Positions 8,901-20,403 of a DNA stretch of 55,937 nucleotides are shown here, piece by piece. The DNA is taken from contig JAAAIG010000115.1 in the NCBI GenBank assembly GCA_015852425.1, positions 1 through 55,937 on the forward strand. The letters run 5' to 3'. The translations under genes and the position numbers were made by a program. Origin of the DNA: Gryganskiella cystojenkinii. Lineage: Eukaryota > Mortierellomycota > Mortierellomycetes > Mortierellales > Mortierellaceae. Below the pieces are notes generated by a model. The model worked only from the letters and a program-made list of their open reading frames with translations, had not been told where the DNA came from and searched no databases. How positions within the stretch are numbered: position 1 is the first letter of the stretch; each line of letters starts with the position of its first letter.

Positions 8901-11900
8901 TCACTCTTCCGTTGCCCAGTCGCCGCCGGTCGCTCCACGCTGCCGTAATAGTTGCATGTTCCTATTGCTTAACCCTTGGACGCCATCGATCGAGGCATTG
9001 GAGAGAAGAAGAGCTTCATGGTTTGAACTCCAGCACAAGTTCACTCGACAGCTGTTCTCTCTTTCAATAATTTGCCACTTTCGAACCGACTTGTCTGCAC
9101 AGCCAGTTACAAAGTAGGATCCGTTGGGTGATCTTTGCCACGCAATACTAGAGACGTGTCCTTGAAACGCATCCACAATTGCCAAACATCGGCCAAAATC
9201 AACATCCCACAGCCGTACGGTCTTGTCGTCGCTGGAAGAGGCGATCCGACGGCCATTCGGAGAATATGCCACACCAGTAACAGACAGGGTATGACCGCTG
9301 AGGACAGGTCCAGGCGCACCTGTATGTGCATCCCACAACCGCACTGTCCTGCCAAACGAGGCAATCACTTGACCGTGAGGCGAATACACCACACCAGCAA
9401 CAGGCTTGGTATGACCACCGAGGGCTTTTCCCGCGCCTGTGCGTGCGTCCCACAACCGCACTGTCCTGTCACTGCTGAACGAAGCGATCTGTTGACCGCA
9501 AGGCGAATACACCACACCAGCAACAGGCTCAGTATGACCACTGAGGACTAGTCCTGGTGCTCCTGTTTGTGCATCCCACAGCCGTACCGTCCTGTCACAA
9601 TGACTTGTAGCGATCTGCTGGCCGTTTGGACAATATGCCACGTCAGTCACAGAATAGTCGCCTACCATTGGGCCAGGAGCTCCGGTTTGTGTATCCCACA
9701 ACTGTACAAGACCATCGTTGCTGAGCGAGGCGATCCGTTGTCCATTGGACGAATATACCAGACAGTTAATATTAAGAGACGGCAATGGATAGAGCCCAGA
9801 GCTCATACTATCGCTATCGCTATCGCTGAGCTGATCCCTGTCCCCTCCCTCCTCCTCATCCTCCTCCTCCTTTTCCCTAAAGATACCGCCACGCAACCGA
9901 ACTGTGTCGCTGATGCTTAGCAGGGCGACCTGCTGACTACTAGATGAATACTCAACATCCATAACCGATTCCTCGCGACCGCCTAAGATCTGACCAAGTA
10001 CACCGGTTTGAGCATCCTGCAAGCGTGCAGAGTTGTCGGAGCTGCCCGAAACGATCCGTTGCCTATTGGACGAATATACCAGACGGTTAACATCAAGAGA
10101 CGGCAATGGATAGAGCCCAGAGCTCATACTATCGCTATCGCTATCGCTGAGCTGATCCCTGTCCCCTCCCTCCTCCTCATCCTGCTCCTCCTCATCCTCC
10201 TCCTTCTCCTTTTCCCTAAAGATACCGCCACGCAACCGAACTGTGTCGCTGATACTTAGCAGGGCGACCTGCTGACTATTAGATGAATACTCAACATCCA
10301 TAACCGATTNNNNNNNNNNNNNNNNNNNNNNNNNNNNNNNNNNNNNNNNNNNNNNNNNNNNNNNNNNNNNNNNNNNNNNNNNNNNNNNNNNNNNNNNNNN
10401 NNNNNNNNNACTCTCGATCTCTCTAGTATGACCACGTAACACAAGACCTGGTGCTCCAGTTTGCTCATCCCACAGCTGCACAACACTGTCGGAGCTGATC
10501 GAAGCAATCTGCTGTCCGTTCGGTGAATATACAACACTGTTGACAGCTCTGGAATGACCACTGAAGATAGGAGCTGTTACGCTATTTTGCGCATCCCACA
10601 GCCGCACTGTCATATCGGAGCCCCTAGAGGCGATCTGCTGGCCATTAGGGGAGTAAACGACATGGTTAACCAATAGATAATGACCGCCTAAGATCCGACG
10701 AAGTACACCGGTTTGAGCATCCCACAACCGCACAGTGTTGTCCGAGCTTCCCGAGGCAATCTGTTGTCCGTTAGGCGAATATACGAGACTCTCGATCTCT
10801 CTAGTATGACCACGTAACACAAGACCTGGTGCTCCAGTTTGCGCATCCCACAACCGCACGGCACTGTCCGAGCTAGCTGAAGCGATCTGCTGTCCGTTCG
10901 GTGAATATACAAGATCCTTAACCTGTCCAACATGGCCGCTTAAGATAGGACCAGGTTCGCCGGTTTGTACGTTCCACAACCGCACAGTCTCGTCAAAGCT
11001 ACCAGTGGCGATCTGCTGCCCATTAGATGAATACACAAGTCTGGAGACCCCTTTTGAATGACCGCTAAAGATGGGTCCAGGTGTACCAGTTTGAGCATCC
11101 CACAACCGCGCAGTATTGTCATAGCTACCCGAGGCGATCTGCCAGCCATTAGGAGAATACACAAGGCAGGAGACACCTTCAGAATGACCGCGTAGGATAA
11201 GGCCAGGTGCGCCAGTTTGTACGTTCCACAGCCGGATAGTCATATCGTCACTTGCTGAAGCGATCTGGTTCCCATTGGGAGAATACATCAAACTCGTGAT
11301 CATGCCAGGGTGACCACTTAAAATCGGTCCAGGCGCGCCGGTGTGTGCATCCCAAAGCCGTACGGTGTTATCGTCACTGCCCGAGGCAATTTGCTGGCCA
11401 GAGGGCGAGTAAGCCATACTCCTTACACCACTGGTATGGCCCTGCAAGATCTGTGGATTCTCCCAAGTCTTGGCGTCATATACCGATATCGAACCATCTT
11501 CATAGCCAACGGCAAAGGTGCTTCCGTCCGGTGAATACATGCAGGTGTTCCGATAGCCGAATCCTTTTCCTTGTAGAAACGGCCATTCACCGAACTCGAC
11601 ATTGTCCATCTGCGCGTTGCGCAAATTGGCCTGGCGGAGCCAAATATTGAAAAGTTTCGTTTCCCTCAAATCGGCCCGTTGTAACTGTGCAGAATCGAAT
11701 TGACCAAAACTCAAATCTGCGCCTCGAACCTTGATGTGGTTGAGATCGGCGCCATTGAAGGGTGTTCCCGCTCTGACCAGGATCGTGATCGCGTTCGCAG
11801 CCGCGATGCTACATTCCTTGTTTGACTTTGACCTTTCAATGAATCCAAGGAGTTCTTGCTTGAAACTGTCCTCTTGTTGGACTCGCTCAGCCAGAAACTG

Positions 11901-14900
11901 GAGGATAGAAGGTTCATGCACAAAGAGCTTCCGATACAAGGGTGATGTTGATTCGTGTTCCAAGTTGCTCGGCTCGTTGTTGTTTCGTCCCGATATGGGA
12001 TCGAAGGCTGCTCGAGCAAGTCCGTATTCCAGAAGGGATCGATGGATGAACCGGTATTGCATGCCAATACGACTGAGTGGACAAACCTCCCGTAAAAGAC
12101 TCTTGCCTTTGCCATTGCCAAAGAAGGCGGTCTTCCAAGTACCCTCGTCTTGAATCGGTGAATAATCCACGATAGGTCTTCCTTCTTGCTTTTCAAAGAT
12201 CGCCACTGCCAAGTCCTTCACGTAATGAATAGCGTTCTTGGAAAACCCATCTTCGATTAAGAGATCAAAGTCTTCTTGCTCTTTCGTGCTTAATACTCTT
12301 TCAGACAATCGTACTTGACCTCGATCCACCCATAACTTCAAGAACTGGTCGTATAACGTCACTCGGGAAATCTTGATCGTAGACAAATCTTGAGTCGAGT
12401 CCACTAAATTCGGCAAAACCTCGAGCGCCAATCGTAATAGAAAGGGATTGCTGACGAGCTCTTGAAGGTTAGGGATGGACTCGAGGGATCGTTGGTAGTG
12501 TTCGATGCGCCATATCGACTGCGTATCAGATCTCTCTACGTATTGTTGAATGTAATCGCGAATGTTGTCCTTGGAGAAAGGGGCTATCACGGCTTCCTGT
12601 AGCAGCACTGCTCCAGATCGGTCGTTGCGGTCTCCAGGTTGAAAATGAAGGCGGTATTCAGACCCAAGGTACTCACTTCGACAACTGATTACCATCTTGA
12701 CCTTCCATTGCCCGGGCTGGTTCAGTCGGTTGAGGGTGTAAAGGTTGACCTTCTTTTGACACTCATCATAACCATCGCATATCAGGATGAACTCGTGGTA
12801 GCACTTGAGTTCTCGGATCTGAGCAGCATCAAAGTCGTAACTGAACAATTGCTTAGCAATGAGATCCTGCTCTGGCTTCTCAATGGCGGGTAAGGTGACA
12901 AAGATCGGAATCCTATTCCTTTTGTCCTTGTCGTAGTCTTTCCAGAGATTCATCTCCAGTTCCAAGTTGAAGGTCGATTTTCCAGCTCCTGAATCCCCCA
13001 ATAGCAGCAAGACCTTTTGCTCCCCCCCCAAAAACGCGTTGACTTTGGTTGTCAAATCAAAAAGATCACTGTCGGTTGCTTCTCGAGTGGCCTTGCCCTG
13101 AGGAGGGATGTAATATGAATTCCGTTGCTGATGCTCTTGACGCCTTTGATCTCGAAGTTTTCTTATTGCAGGATCGACCAAACGTTTGTTCTGGACTTTG
13201 TCAAGGAGTGGCGACGTGTCCGCTGGGAATGAGGCTCCTTTCCATGGGTGTGCACTCGGACCTTTCTTCACACATCCCTCGTACAAGGTTCGCTTCGTTT
13301 CATCGTCATCCTTTGCCAGCTCTTTCAACAATGTGTCAGCTACGGTACCAAACGAGAATGGATTTATGAGTGGCATGTTTCAACTTAAAGAAAACCTGTC
13401 AATCCAACTTGTTACCTTGTACGCCAACACTAGGTACAGAAGACAGACGGGAAAGGATGTCCAGGATGTACTGCTTGATCTGTGGTTCCTGACCCCATTC
13501 GGTGTCGTTCCAATATATCTCGCCCAAGAAGGCAATTGCTCCTTGTCGAGCATCAACATCCCAAATCGGGTCAGAAGCCAAATCTCCAAGACGCTGGCAG
13601 ACACCCCATAGAAAAGCTGGGTCGCGACGACAAGGCGCCTCAAACACCAATGCCTTGAATTTGGTCAGCTCACCCGTCTGAAGCAAAGTATCGATACCGC
13701 GCAACATTGGATACCAATCTCGCTTCTGACTGAAGCTGAGGCCTTTCTTGAGTGCATCCAACAAGGTCTCGCCGCTTTCCATCAAAGTTGACACACCCTC
13801 ATAGGCGTCCTTGGCCAATCCATATACTTGCCCGATACCTTTCAGCCCGCCTTGAATATGATCCACCCCTTCAATGAACTCGTTCACGTTTAAACCCTTG
13901 GCGGCGCTCACTAATCCCGAGACTCCCTTCAACACCATCCCAGATCGCCTCAAAGTTGCTTGCCAAGAACTTTCATTATCAGGAACGGACAAAAGGGCTT
14001 GATACGTATACGCAGCTTGGAACACCATATAAGGGTCCTTGTTGGAATTCAGACCTTCCAGGTATTCAAGGAGTGGTCCGTGTAGATTGATGCGATCCAG
14101 GTCCTTGACATCACAATCGACCATGGCATCCAATACCTGTGCAATCGTCAAGGTCAATCGGCTAATGTGCTGCGGCGATTGTCGATGGGTATCCTGCAGA
14201 CGACTGTTCAATAGGTCCAAGATCTTGACTAGATCATCCGCATGGAGGTACCTCGAGGGTGTTCCCTGTAGCAGTTGTGCAAGTCCCTCCAAAGATTGAA
14301 TATGCAGCAAGCTCGAACCTTCGATCCCATCGACCAAATGAGAGAGTAACGTTCGATAATCCTCCTTTTCAAGGACAGGCGCCAGACAGACAACTTCTGC
14401 AATGGCCTTCGCATCCTTGAGTTCATCCCGAAAATAGGCACGGATCAAGTCGGTGGCCATGGTTTGGAGTCTTTCCTGCTCCATGGGGTTCTTCCTTGTG
14501 ATTTCAGTCCAGGTGCGCGCAGAGGAGTTGACAGGGACATCCGGCAAAGGAGAGGCTTGGAGAAGACCGAGACAGTTAGCGAGTTGTCGCGAATTGACCA
14601 AACGCTCATCGGGTCGTGGCAATGTATAAGGTGGGAGAGGCGGAAGATAATCCTTTGTGAAAATGTTGGCAAGACTGACTCCATTGCTGCCTGGACGACA
14701 AGAGGTGGATGAAGGTGGAGTGGCGAAAGGAGTATTCACAGAAGGAGCGGGAGAAGGAGCAGCAGGATTTGCACCTGAAGGGATAGCGAACGAAGGAGCA
14801 GATGAAGGGGCCTTAGTACCCTGGGCCGCATTCTCGCTATGGTGACGTTGGACGGATGTCGGATGGATGTTGTTAGCTGAGGCCCTCTTCAACAATACCA

Positions 14901-15202
14901 ATAAAAAAAAATGAAACACCACAGCTTGGTTTATACCTCAGTTCGTCCGCTTTGCTGTAACTGAGTTGTGCCTCGACCTTAAGGTCCAACCATTCCAGGG
15001 TGGCTCCATGCTCGCGGTACTTGACGATGATTCGCTCGAGGTCGATAGGACTTGCGTTGGATATCTTGATCCTCTCCAAGGACTCTTTTGCTTCCTTGCA
15101 CGATTTTAGAGCGTGAGATCGTTTTTGGGCGTTACGTGCATTGTCGAGAGAGGCTGTGGCACGGCTGAGGCCGGTCTGAGGCGGAAGATGACGCCAATGC
15201 AT
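8901..15202 (-). CDS. NLR-like receptor: ARM-like region, NACHT, pentapeptide and WD40 array
   Basis: There are three exons: 15202-14937, 14884-13416 and 13339-8901. The introns (52 and 76 nt) have GT...AG ends and phases that close, giving about 2,057 residues with the 100-N gap counted. Residues 1-88 form a helical segment. A proline/alanine/serine-rich linker follows, then a long helical ARM-like region (about 180-575). The NACHT NTPase has its P-loop GDSGAGKST at 693-701, a Walker-B-like ILICDGYDE and a sensor-like VISCRSEYLG, followed by winged-helix-type text (RFIHRSLLEY). A pentapeptide stretch (GADL, RADLRE, RQANL) comes next, then about 19 WD40 units. Each blade carries YSPNGQQIASGSSDNTVRLWD-like text. 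This is the layout of STAND-type receptors that in fungi control non-self recognition and programmed cell death; ligand and output are unknown. The N-terminal part is not HET, Goodbye or a known lipase. Two blades carry acidic inserts. Start: the first ATG before the conserved helical segment. Confidence 0.8.
9757..10309 (-). repeat. Duplicated WD40 segment with acidic insert
   Basis: Two copies (about 9757-9972 and 10074-10309) share nearly identical sequence. Each is a degenerate blade (VALLSISDTVRLRGG) followed by a charged insert (FREKE, a run of E/D, GGDRDQLSDSDSDSMSSG), then LYPLPSL and the next blade. On the plus strand the insert is a (TCC/TCA)n and ATCGCT-type microsatellite. The insert replaces the usual LWDAQTG end of a blade. 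The copies differ in length of the E/D run, so slippage is active. Confidence 0.75.
10310..10409. other. Assembly gap (100 N) inside the WD40 array
   Basis: The gap is exactly 100 N, a default size, so the true length is unknown. Plus-strand sequence after the gap (ACTCTCGATCTCTCTAGTATG) is repeated at about 10791, so the assembler broke in near-identical WD40 units. At least part of a blade is missing. The frame passing through the gap unchanged is a coincidence of gap length. Confidence 0.9.
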
Positions 15203-16060
15203 TGGTGAATTCGGTCAGTCTATTGAAGATCAAAGTATGTGTCAGTCCTCCCGATCAAGTTTGTGGGTTCGAAAGAGGACAAAGAAATAGGGAGACATCT
15301 TTACCGCGTAGAAAAAAAGACAAAAGAGAGAGAGCGAGGACAAAAGGAGAAGGAAGTGTCTTTTGGAGGTGGAGAGCAGAAAAGGGAGAGATCGGGAGAG
15401 GAAAAGGAAAAGACGGCACAAAAAAATGAGCAGCTATCGGGGTTGCCTTCGTCCGATCATTTTCTTGCTTTGCCACAAAAAAACTCCATTGGACAGAGTC
15501 TCGCATTCGCCCTATTCTACTTTAACTTTGTGGCTCTCCTTGCTCCCACCCCCATGCCCTGGAAAGATCTCTTGCTCCACCGTCAACAGACACGGCATTG
15601 TTATTTTCTTGTTTGCTTCCATCTAAATCATCTAAATCATACAAAAAAACAAAGATTCGGTAAGTCTGCACACCTTTGGGTCATCCTATCCAATATCCTT
15701 TACAATTACAAGACCCTTTTTGGTGGAAGAATAATGATAAAAGTTCACCGCAAGAATTGACCGCTGGGACTGAACTTTGTTTGCGGTCACTTTTTTGGAA
15801 AGTGAGATTTCAAACTTGCGAATGCGGAGATTGATTTAATCCTCTCTGGAAATAATGATTTCCCTGGGTGGCAATAAAGAATTTCCTAATATAGCAATGG
15901 CTGGTGACGAAACTACGTTTGACTCTATTCATTTATTTTTGACATGTGTCTTTTGTTCTTGTCCTCATGTTTGACATCTGCGGCCCGCCCCGACTCTATT
16001 CAAACCCTGGATTATCAGCCGAGACTGTCGTTGCATTTCCTTTTTTTCTTACGACGCCGA
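15203..16060. other. 5' flank of the NLR gene, no gene seen
   Basis: This is purine-rich on the plus strand (15290-15430) and AT-rich further out. Open frames are low complexity and overlap antisense. It presumably holds the NLR promoter; no clear TATA box was chosen. The far end runs into the MULE relic. Confidence 0.4.
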
Positions 16061-17815
16061 GCATCTTCATCAAATGGTCCTCCATTTCGGCATCCATCTC
16101 CTTGAATTCTTCGTCATTCGCCTATTGTCTGGTCGCCTTGACTCTTTCCTGCTCCTTGGCTCGGCTTTTCTGCAGAGCAAGTCGGACGGCTGGTGGTAAC
16201 TTCGACTCGATATACTCCTTCCATGAATCACCGTCACTGTTCTCTTGGGCTTGTTCTTGAGCTGGGTCGCCGGCGTAGCAGATTTCAGTTTTAGGTAGAT
16301 CCTCTCGACAAGATACATGAGTTTATATGGGATCTTGTGTCGGCAATAATCAGTACAGCTGCAAGTAAAGAGTTCGTACACTCTTGATTTGTGCTTACTG
16401 AGTATTTTGTATCTGGTGTAACGAACGATTGGACTAGGAACTGTATAGCCAAGAATAAAAATAACCGTTAACAAGATTAGCGATGGGTATGCTGCTATGC
16501 TTTGCTGACCAATACGTACCTTTTACTCATGGGTAATCGCGATAACCATTTTTTTACCCCAGTCAAAGTCCAACGCATGTCCTTTTATTTTCATTGGCTT
16601 CGCCCAATCGGAAGCAGTTTGTTGGCGATCATGAAGTAGTTTGTCCAGAAGTTGATGTCCGCAACTCTTTGTAGCAGATACATTAAATCAACTGGGAGCA
16701 GAATGCGCTCCCTAGGTGTTGGTTCTTTCACGTACTATGCCAACTCTCCACGAAATTTTTGGTATTTATATCTTGATAATACTATTAGAGTAGCACCAGA
16801 AAGAAAGATAAGAATAATAATTCCCCTAGTATAAATAGCAAGACTTCCATTTGCCACAATACACTTGCTCACTCTACGGTCTTAAATAATAGGCTCATTT
16901 GTTCAGTTTTTCAGGCACCATCCATTTGTCGAGATAGGCAAGTAATTTGACAGCTTTGGGGGAAAAGCGCTCTCGGAAGATGTAAAGCCTCCCGTCTGTC
17001 CTCATCCATCTTTGCTTTTCGGATGGCGTTCAAGGGTTTTCGCATTGTCTTGCTATCTTCAATCCACAATGGCATAAAGTTTATAGCAACGACCAGGGCA
17101 TGTTAATGTTGTAGGCGATGACCATGTTTCTTTTCTTTCTTTTCTAGGCTTCATTTGTTCTTACATTACGCAGATCTCGTAGTTTTCGTTCCCATGCCTG
17201 TCCCATATGAAATGAGAAGTAGTAGATTTCCAACGATGGAAACACTTGTCGAAGAGCTTTAGTTTCGACAACAGAACAGTCAACCATGAACTTAGAGGCC
17301 TTCACGCCACATTCGACTTTGAGCCATGTCAGTCACGTCCTAAGGGTGTCGCTTTAGTCGATTACAGAAAGAAATGGAAGTGAGCTTTGGGGTGAAATGG
17401 CTGACAATATGACGTAGAGACAGCGTTCAGGGTAGGGCAAGAGTCCGGACGGCCCGATAAAAGTCGATTGAAGAAGAACTTAAGATGGATGCCGAATGGA
17501 GGACCATTTGATTAAGATGGTTAGTGAGGTAAGATGGCTGAAAAAACGAAAAAATCCTTTACCTCGATTCTGAATTACACATCATGAACGCCATTAGCAC
17601 GCTACTCTGCGTTCTTTTGATCTTTGACAAGAATGGTAAACAGGCATGCGGATGCATAGATCATATCGGACTCAGGGTGGGCCCAAAGGAATTGGCCCTT
17701 TGTTTTGTTGTCAGAGTTACAGATTTGTCCGTTTTTCTAGGACTTGGTATCAACGATTTGACCGTCTTGAGGGTAGAGTCCAAGCAAACGACTTTGTTAT
17801 TGTCGGCCATGATCT
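16010..17815 (-). pseudogene. Decayed Mutator-like (MULE) transposase with SWIM finger
   Basis: Read from 17815 downwards, fragments in several frames follow the order of a MULE transposase. First comes NKVVCLDSTLKT (first catalytic Asp block) at about 17800-17765. A LFTILVKDQ and LMAFMMCNSES block lies at about 17650-17580. FMVDCSVVETKALRQVFPSL with FHMGQAWERKLRDL (second acidic block and FH..QAW motif) lies at about 17302-17170. An AVKLLAYLDKWMVPEKLN block is near 16955-16905. The SWIM zinc finger TCSCTDYCRH (CxC...CxH) is at about 16365-16335. A tail with KEYIESKLPPAVRLALQKS follows near 16230-16160. Stops and frameshifts break every junction, so it is inactive. Terminal inverted repeats were not found. 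MULEs usually make 9-11 bp target duplications, relevant to the 9-bp duplication around the element at 19035-19494. Confidence 0.75.
17405..17530 (+). pseudogene. Second MULE C-terminal fragment in opposite orientation
   Basis: The plus-strand stretch with AAGATGGATGCCGAATGG and GAGGACCATTTGAT matches the minus-strand tail of the MULE relic at about 16110-16055 with small indels. It lies between two minus-strand MULE blocks. A second, inverted MULE copy, or a rearrangement of the same one, is therefore nested here. It has no open frame. Confidence 0.5.
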
Positions 17816-17829
17816 AAGAAGCTAAGTCA

Positions 17830-18940
17830 GAAGGCAAGTCAACACGAGCGCTGGAGCCACGAGACAAATTGAATCTTACAATAATACGATAATATGAACC
17901 TTGAGCTGAAACTCTGTGCACCAAGCAAACAAATAATGTGCTGAGCTTCTGGCAATCTCATCATTGAAAATGCCTTGCCGCCATCGGTCTTGATCTGGTC
18001 AATCCAGAACTTTACACTAAGAATACGGTTGACCGATTTCCGAGATTCCTTTGTCTGTTGACGATATACGGCTTTTCGCACATCATCATACCGCATACAA
18101 AGTGCGGGGGGGGGACAGCGACGAGCACTTTTATTCTCAAGTACGTTTCATTTTAAAAAGTGGAAGGAAGAGATCTTGCAGTGGTACCTGTTTGGAATGG
18201 ATCATAGGAATCACTACACCTCTAAAAGCGACTCGTTGTCCATACAGAGTTTGTTCCTAATCCCTTCCAATCGAGTTTCTCAACTTTTACCATCAGTTTA
18301 ATCCAGCCAGTTCGTCTGTTTTTGACAAACTCGCCGTGGACTTGACCTATCCTTGTGGTAGATCAGAAAGGCCACCAAGAGAACCAACAACGATTGCCTA
18401 CTTGGTTCACAAGTATTGCCTATTCGACGGGACCCATCGCGTTAATGAAACGGGATCCACATGGCAATATGACTCATCCAGGTATACCTCGGGTCGCGTA
18501 GGCATGTCCTGGCTGCTTTCATTTAGGATGTTTCCAACTGCGCCTTGGGATGCGCCATCTGGAGAATAACGTTCTGTGTAGTGTCACTAGTTCTGTGGTG
18601 CATCGTGTGCGATTCTTTGATACACGCCTTTCCCCCAATACATTCCTGTTTTCTTGAGATCTTGTCGTATTATGCGATCTGATTATGCTGGGTGTCCAAT
18701 CCTGGTCATGACGTCGTTGATCCTTTTACCACTGCATGAGTGGCCACGTCGGTTAAAATCGCTCACCGTTTTCCTCAGCATCTGAGCATAGTCTGGGACA
18801 GTATTGCATTAGACCGTCCCTTCTTTTCACCCGGTTTTGACATTCCCACCGTTCGCTATAGCCTTTTTGATAACAGACTCGCCGGCTCCAGTACGAGCTC
18901 CGAGCTGACTTCTTTTCGGCTTTGGATGTATCGACTTCAA
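17830..18940. other. Unassigned, probably transposon-derived
   Basis: Short interrupted frames lie on both strands, with nothing I can assign. Because it lies between the MULE relic and the truncated NLR pseudogene, it probably includes the N-terminal part of the MULE and its flanks. A poly-G run occurs at about 18107-18115. Confidence 0.35.
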
Positions 18941-19025
18941 CCATTCGCTAACGGCATTTCCTGCCAGCGTGTTGAGAAACTCGGTCGATTTGGTTCGGGT
19001 CAAAGTGACACGTCTCTCCCTGTAC

Positions 19026-19034
19026 GGTTCTTTC
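19026..19034. repeat. Target-site duplication, left copy
   Basis: GGTTCTTTC, identical to 19495-19503 on the other side of the 460-bp element. It lies inside the NLR coding sequence (codons for G-S-F). Confidence 0.88.
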
Positions 19035-19494
19035 GGCACTATGGTTTTTACTGTCAGTCCATTTACTGTCAGTCGAAACCTTAACTCAAAATGTTTGAAT
19101 AGTTTCCCGTTTCCAGCTTATTTTTCCTTGGATATTTTGAGTGATTGAGAGCTCCGTCGTATTTTGTCTGACACGCCTCTCCTTCTTCTCTCATCATGAC
19201 TCTTATCATCAATGACTTATACGTGACACCCGGGATATTAGGAAACCTTTTGAGTGAGCGTGAGTTATGAACGGAGCAGCAGCTTACATGATTTGGCGGT
19301 CAGCACTCCTCATAAAAAAATAGTAAACACGGTATGAAAGAGCTGCTAAAGGAGACATTTCCAAAAATAAAAACAGTGCCGTCAATCACTCAAAGTATCC
19401 AAGGAAAATAAGCGGGAAAAGGGAAACTATTCAAACGTTTTGAGTTAAGGTTTCGACTGACAGTAAATGGACTGACAGTAAAAACCATAGTGCC
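19035..19494. mobile_element. 460-bp non-autonomous DNA transposon (MITE-like) in the NLR pseudogene
   Basis: Terminal inverted repeats of about 114 bp (19035-19148 and 19382-19494) begin GGCACTATGGTTTTTACTGT and differ at about five positions plus one indel. The element is flanked by an exact 9-bp direct repeat GGTTCTTTC at 19026-19034 and 19495-19503. The 233-bp interior has no open frame. Removing the element and one duplication copy rejoins the NLR frame exactly (L-Y-G-S-F-I-E-Q-W). A 9-bp duplication and long TIRs fit the Mutator/MULE group; the nearby MULE relic is a possible relative, but shared TIRs were not shown. Confidence 0.88.
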
Positions 19495-19503
19495 GGTTCT
19501 TTC
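19495..19503. repeat. Target-site duplication, right copy
   Basis: GGTTCTTTC, identical to 19026-19034. The NLR frame resumes here with G-S-F-I-E-Q-W. Confidence 0.88.
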
Positions 19504-19705
19504 ATTGAACAATGGATGGAGAACAACCGCCGTCGACTGGCAGACAGCGTTCGTCTTTCAGAAGTTGAGGCGAACGCGTTCAGTGACCTTCTCCAAGAAG
19601 GCTTTGAGAATTTCGCGATCAAGTTTTTGAAAGATCTCGCAGCAGCTATCTTCTATGAGCACGACGGAAACCCGGTTATCCAGTTCAAGCCCCTTCACGA
19701 CCGTG

Positions 19706-19745
19706 GAACATTGAAAGAGTATTTCGAACATGGAAAGAGTATTTC
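19706..19745 (+). repeat. 20-bp tandem duplication causing a frameshift
   Basis: Copy 1 (19706-19725) and copy 2 (19726-19745) differ at one base (GAACATTG versus GAACATGG, then AAAGAGTATTTC). With copy 2 the frame ends at a TAA about ten bases downstream. Without it, TLKEYF joins FGVNVQSKLVRESCPL, as expected from the intact NLR. Confidence 0.85.
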
Positions 19746-20403
19746 TTTGGCGTAAATGTTCAATCAAAACTTGTTCGAGAATCGTGCCCGCTCTCTCGTG
19801 TCAACGATCAGTTCCGATTCATCCATCGCTCACTGTTGGAATATTTTCACGCTCGATACATTCGCGAGAGCGATGAATTTAACGACCAAACCTTGCAGGA
19901 TATCAGCAGTCATCCCTTAAGCAAGACGAATCTGGTCAAAGAGCCGTCCATCATACAGTTTCTTGTCGAGCTTGTTGATGCTTATCCAGTTTTCGAACAA
20001 CAACTACATCTGATCATCGAGCGATCCAAGTCTGATGAGAAAGGTAGTAGAGCCGCCGCAAATGCGATAACGATTTTGGTCCGTGCTGGGATTCGATTTC
20101 ATGGAGCAGATTTGAAGGGAATCCGAATTCCAGGGGCAGATCTGAGCTACGGCCAATTCGATTCGGCTAAGCTGCAAGGCGCAGATTTGAGAGATACCAT
20201 TCTCCGTAATATTTGGCTACGTCAGGCCAATCTGAGCGACGCGCTAATGAACAATGCGGAGTTTGGTGAATGGCCATATCTCTTGAAAAACTGTATGGTT
20301 TATTGTTGTATGTATTCTCCAGATGGCAAAGTTTTGCCATCGGCCTTCTTGATGGTACCATCAGCTTATATGATACCTCAACTTGGTCAGAGATCCATAC
20401 CTT

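Noticed and set aside
13377..13401. Frameshift and stop between the ARM-like and NACHT parts of the NLR as evidence of a pseudogene
   Set aside because: A 76-nt GT...AG intron (13415-13340) removes the stop and joins the frames in phase, so the gene is intact there.
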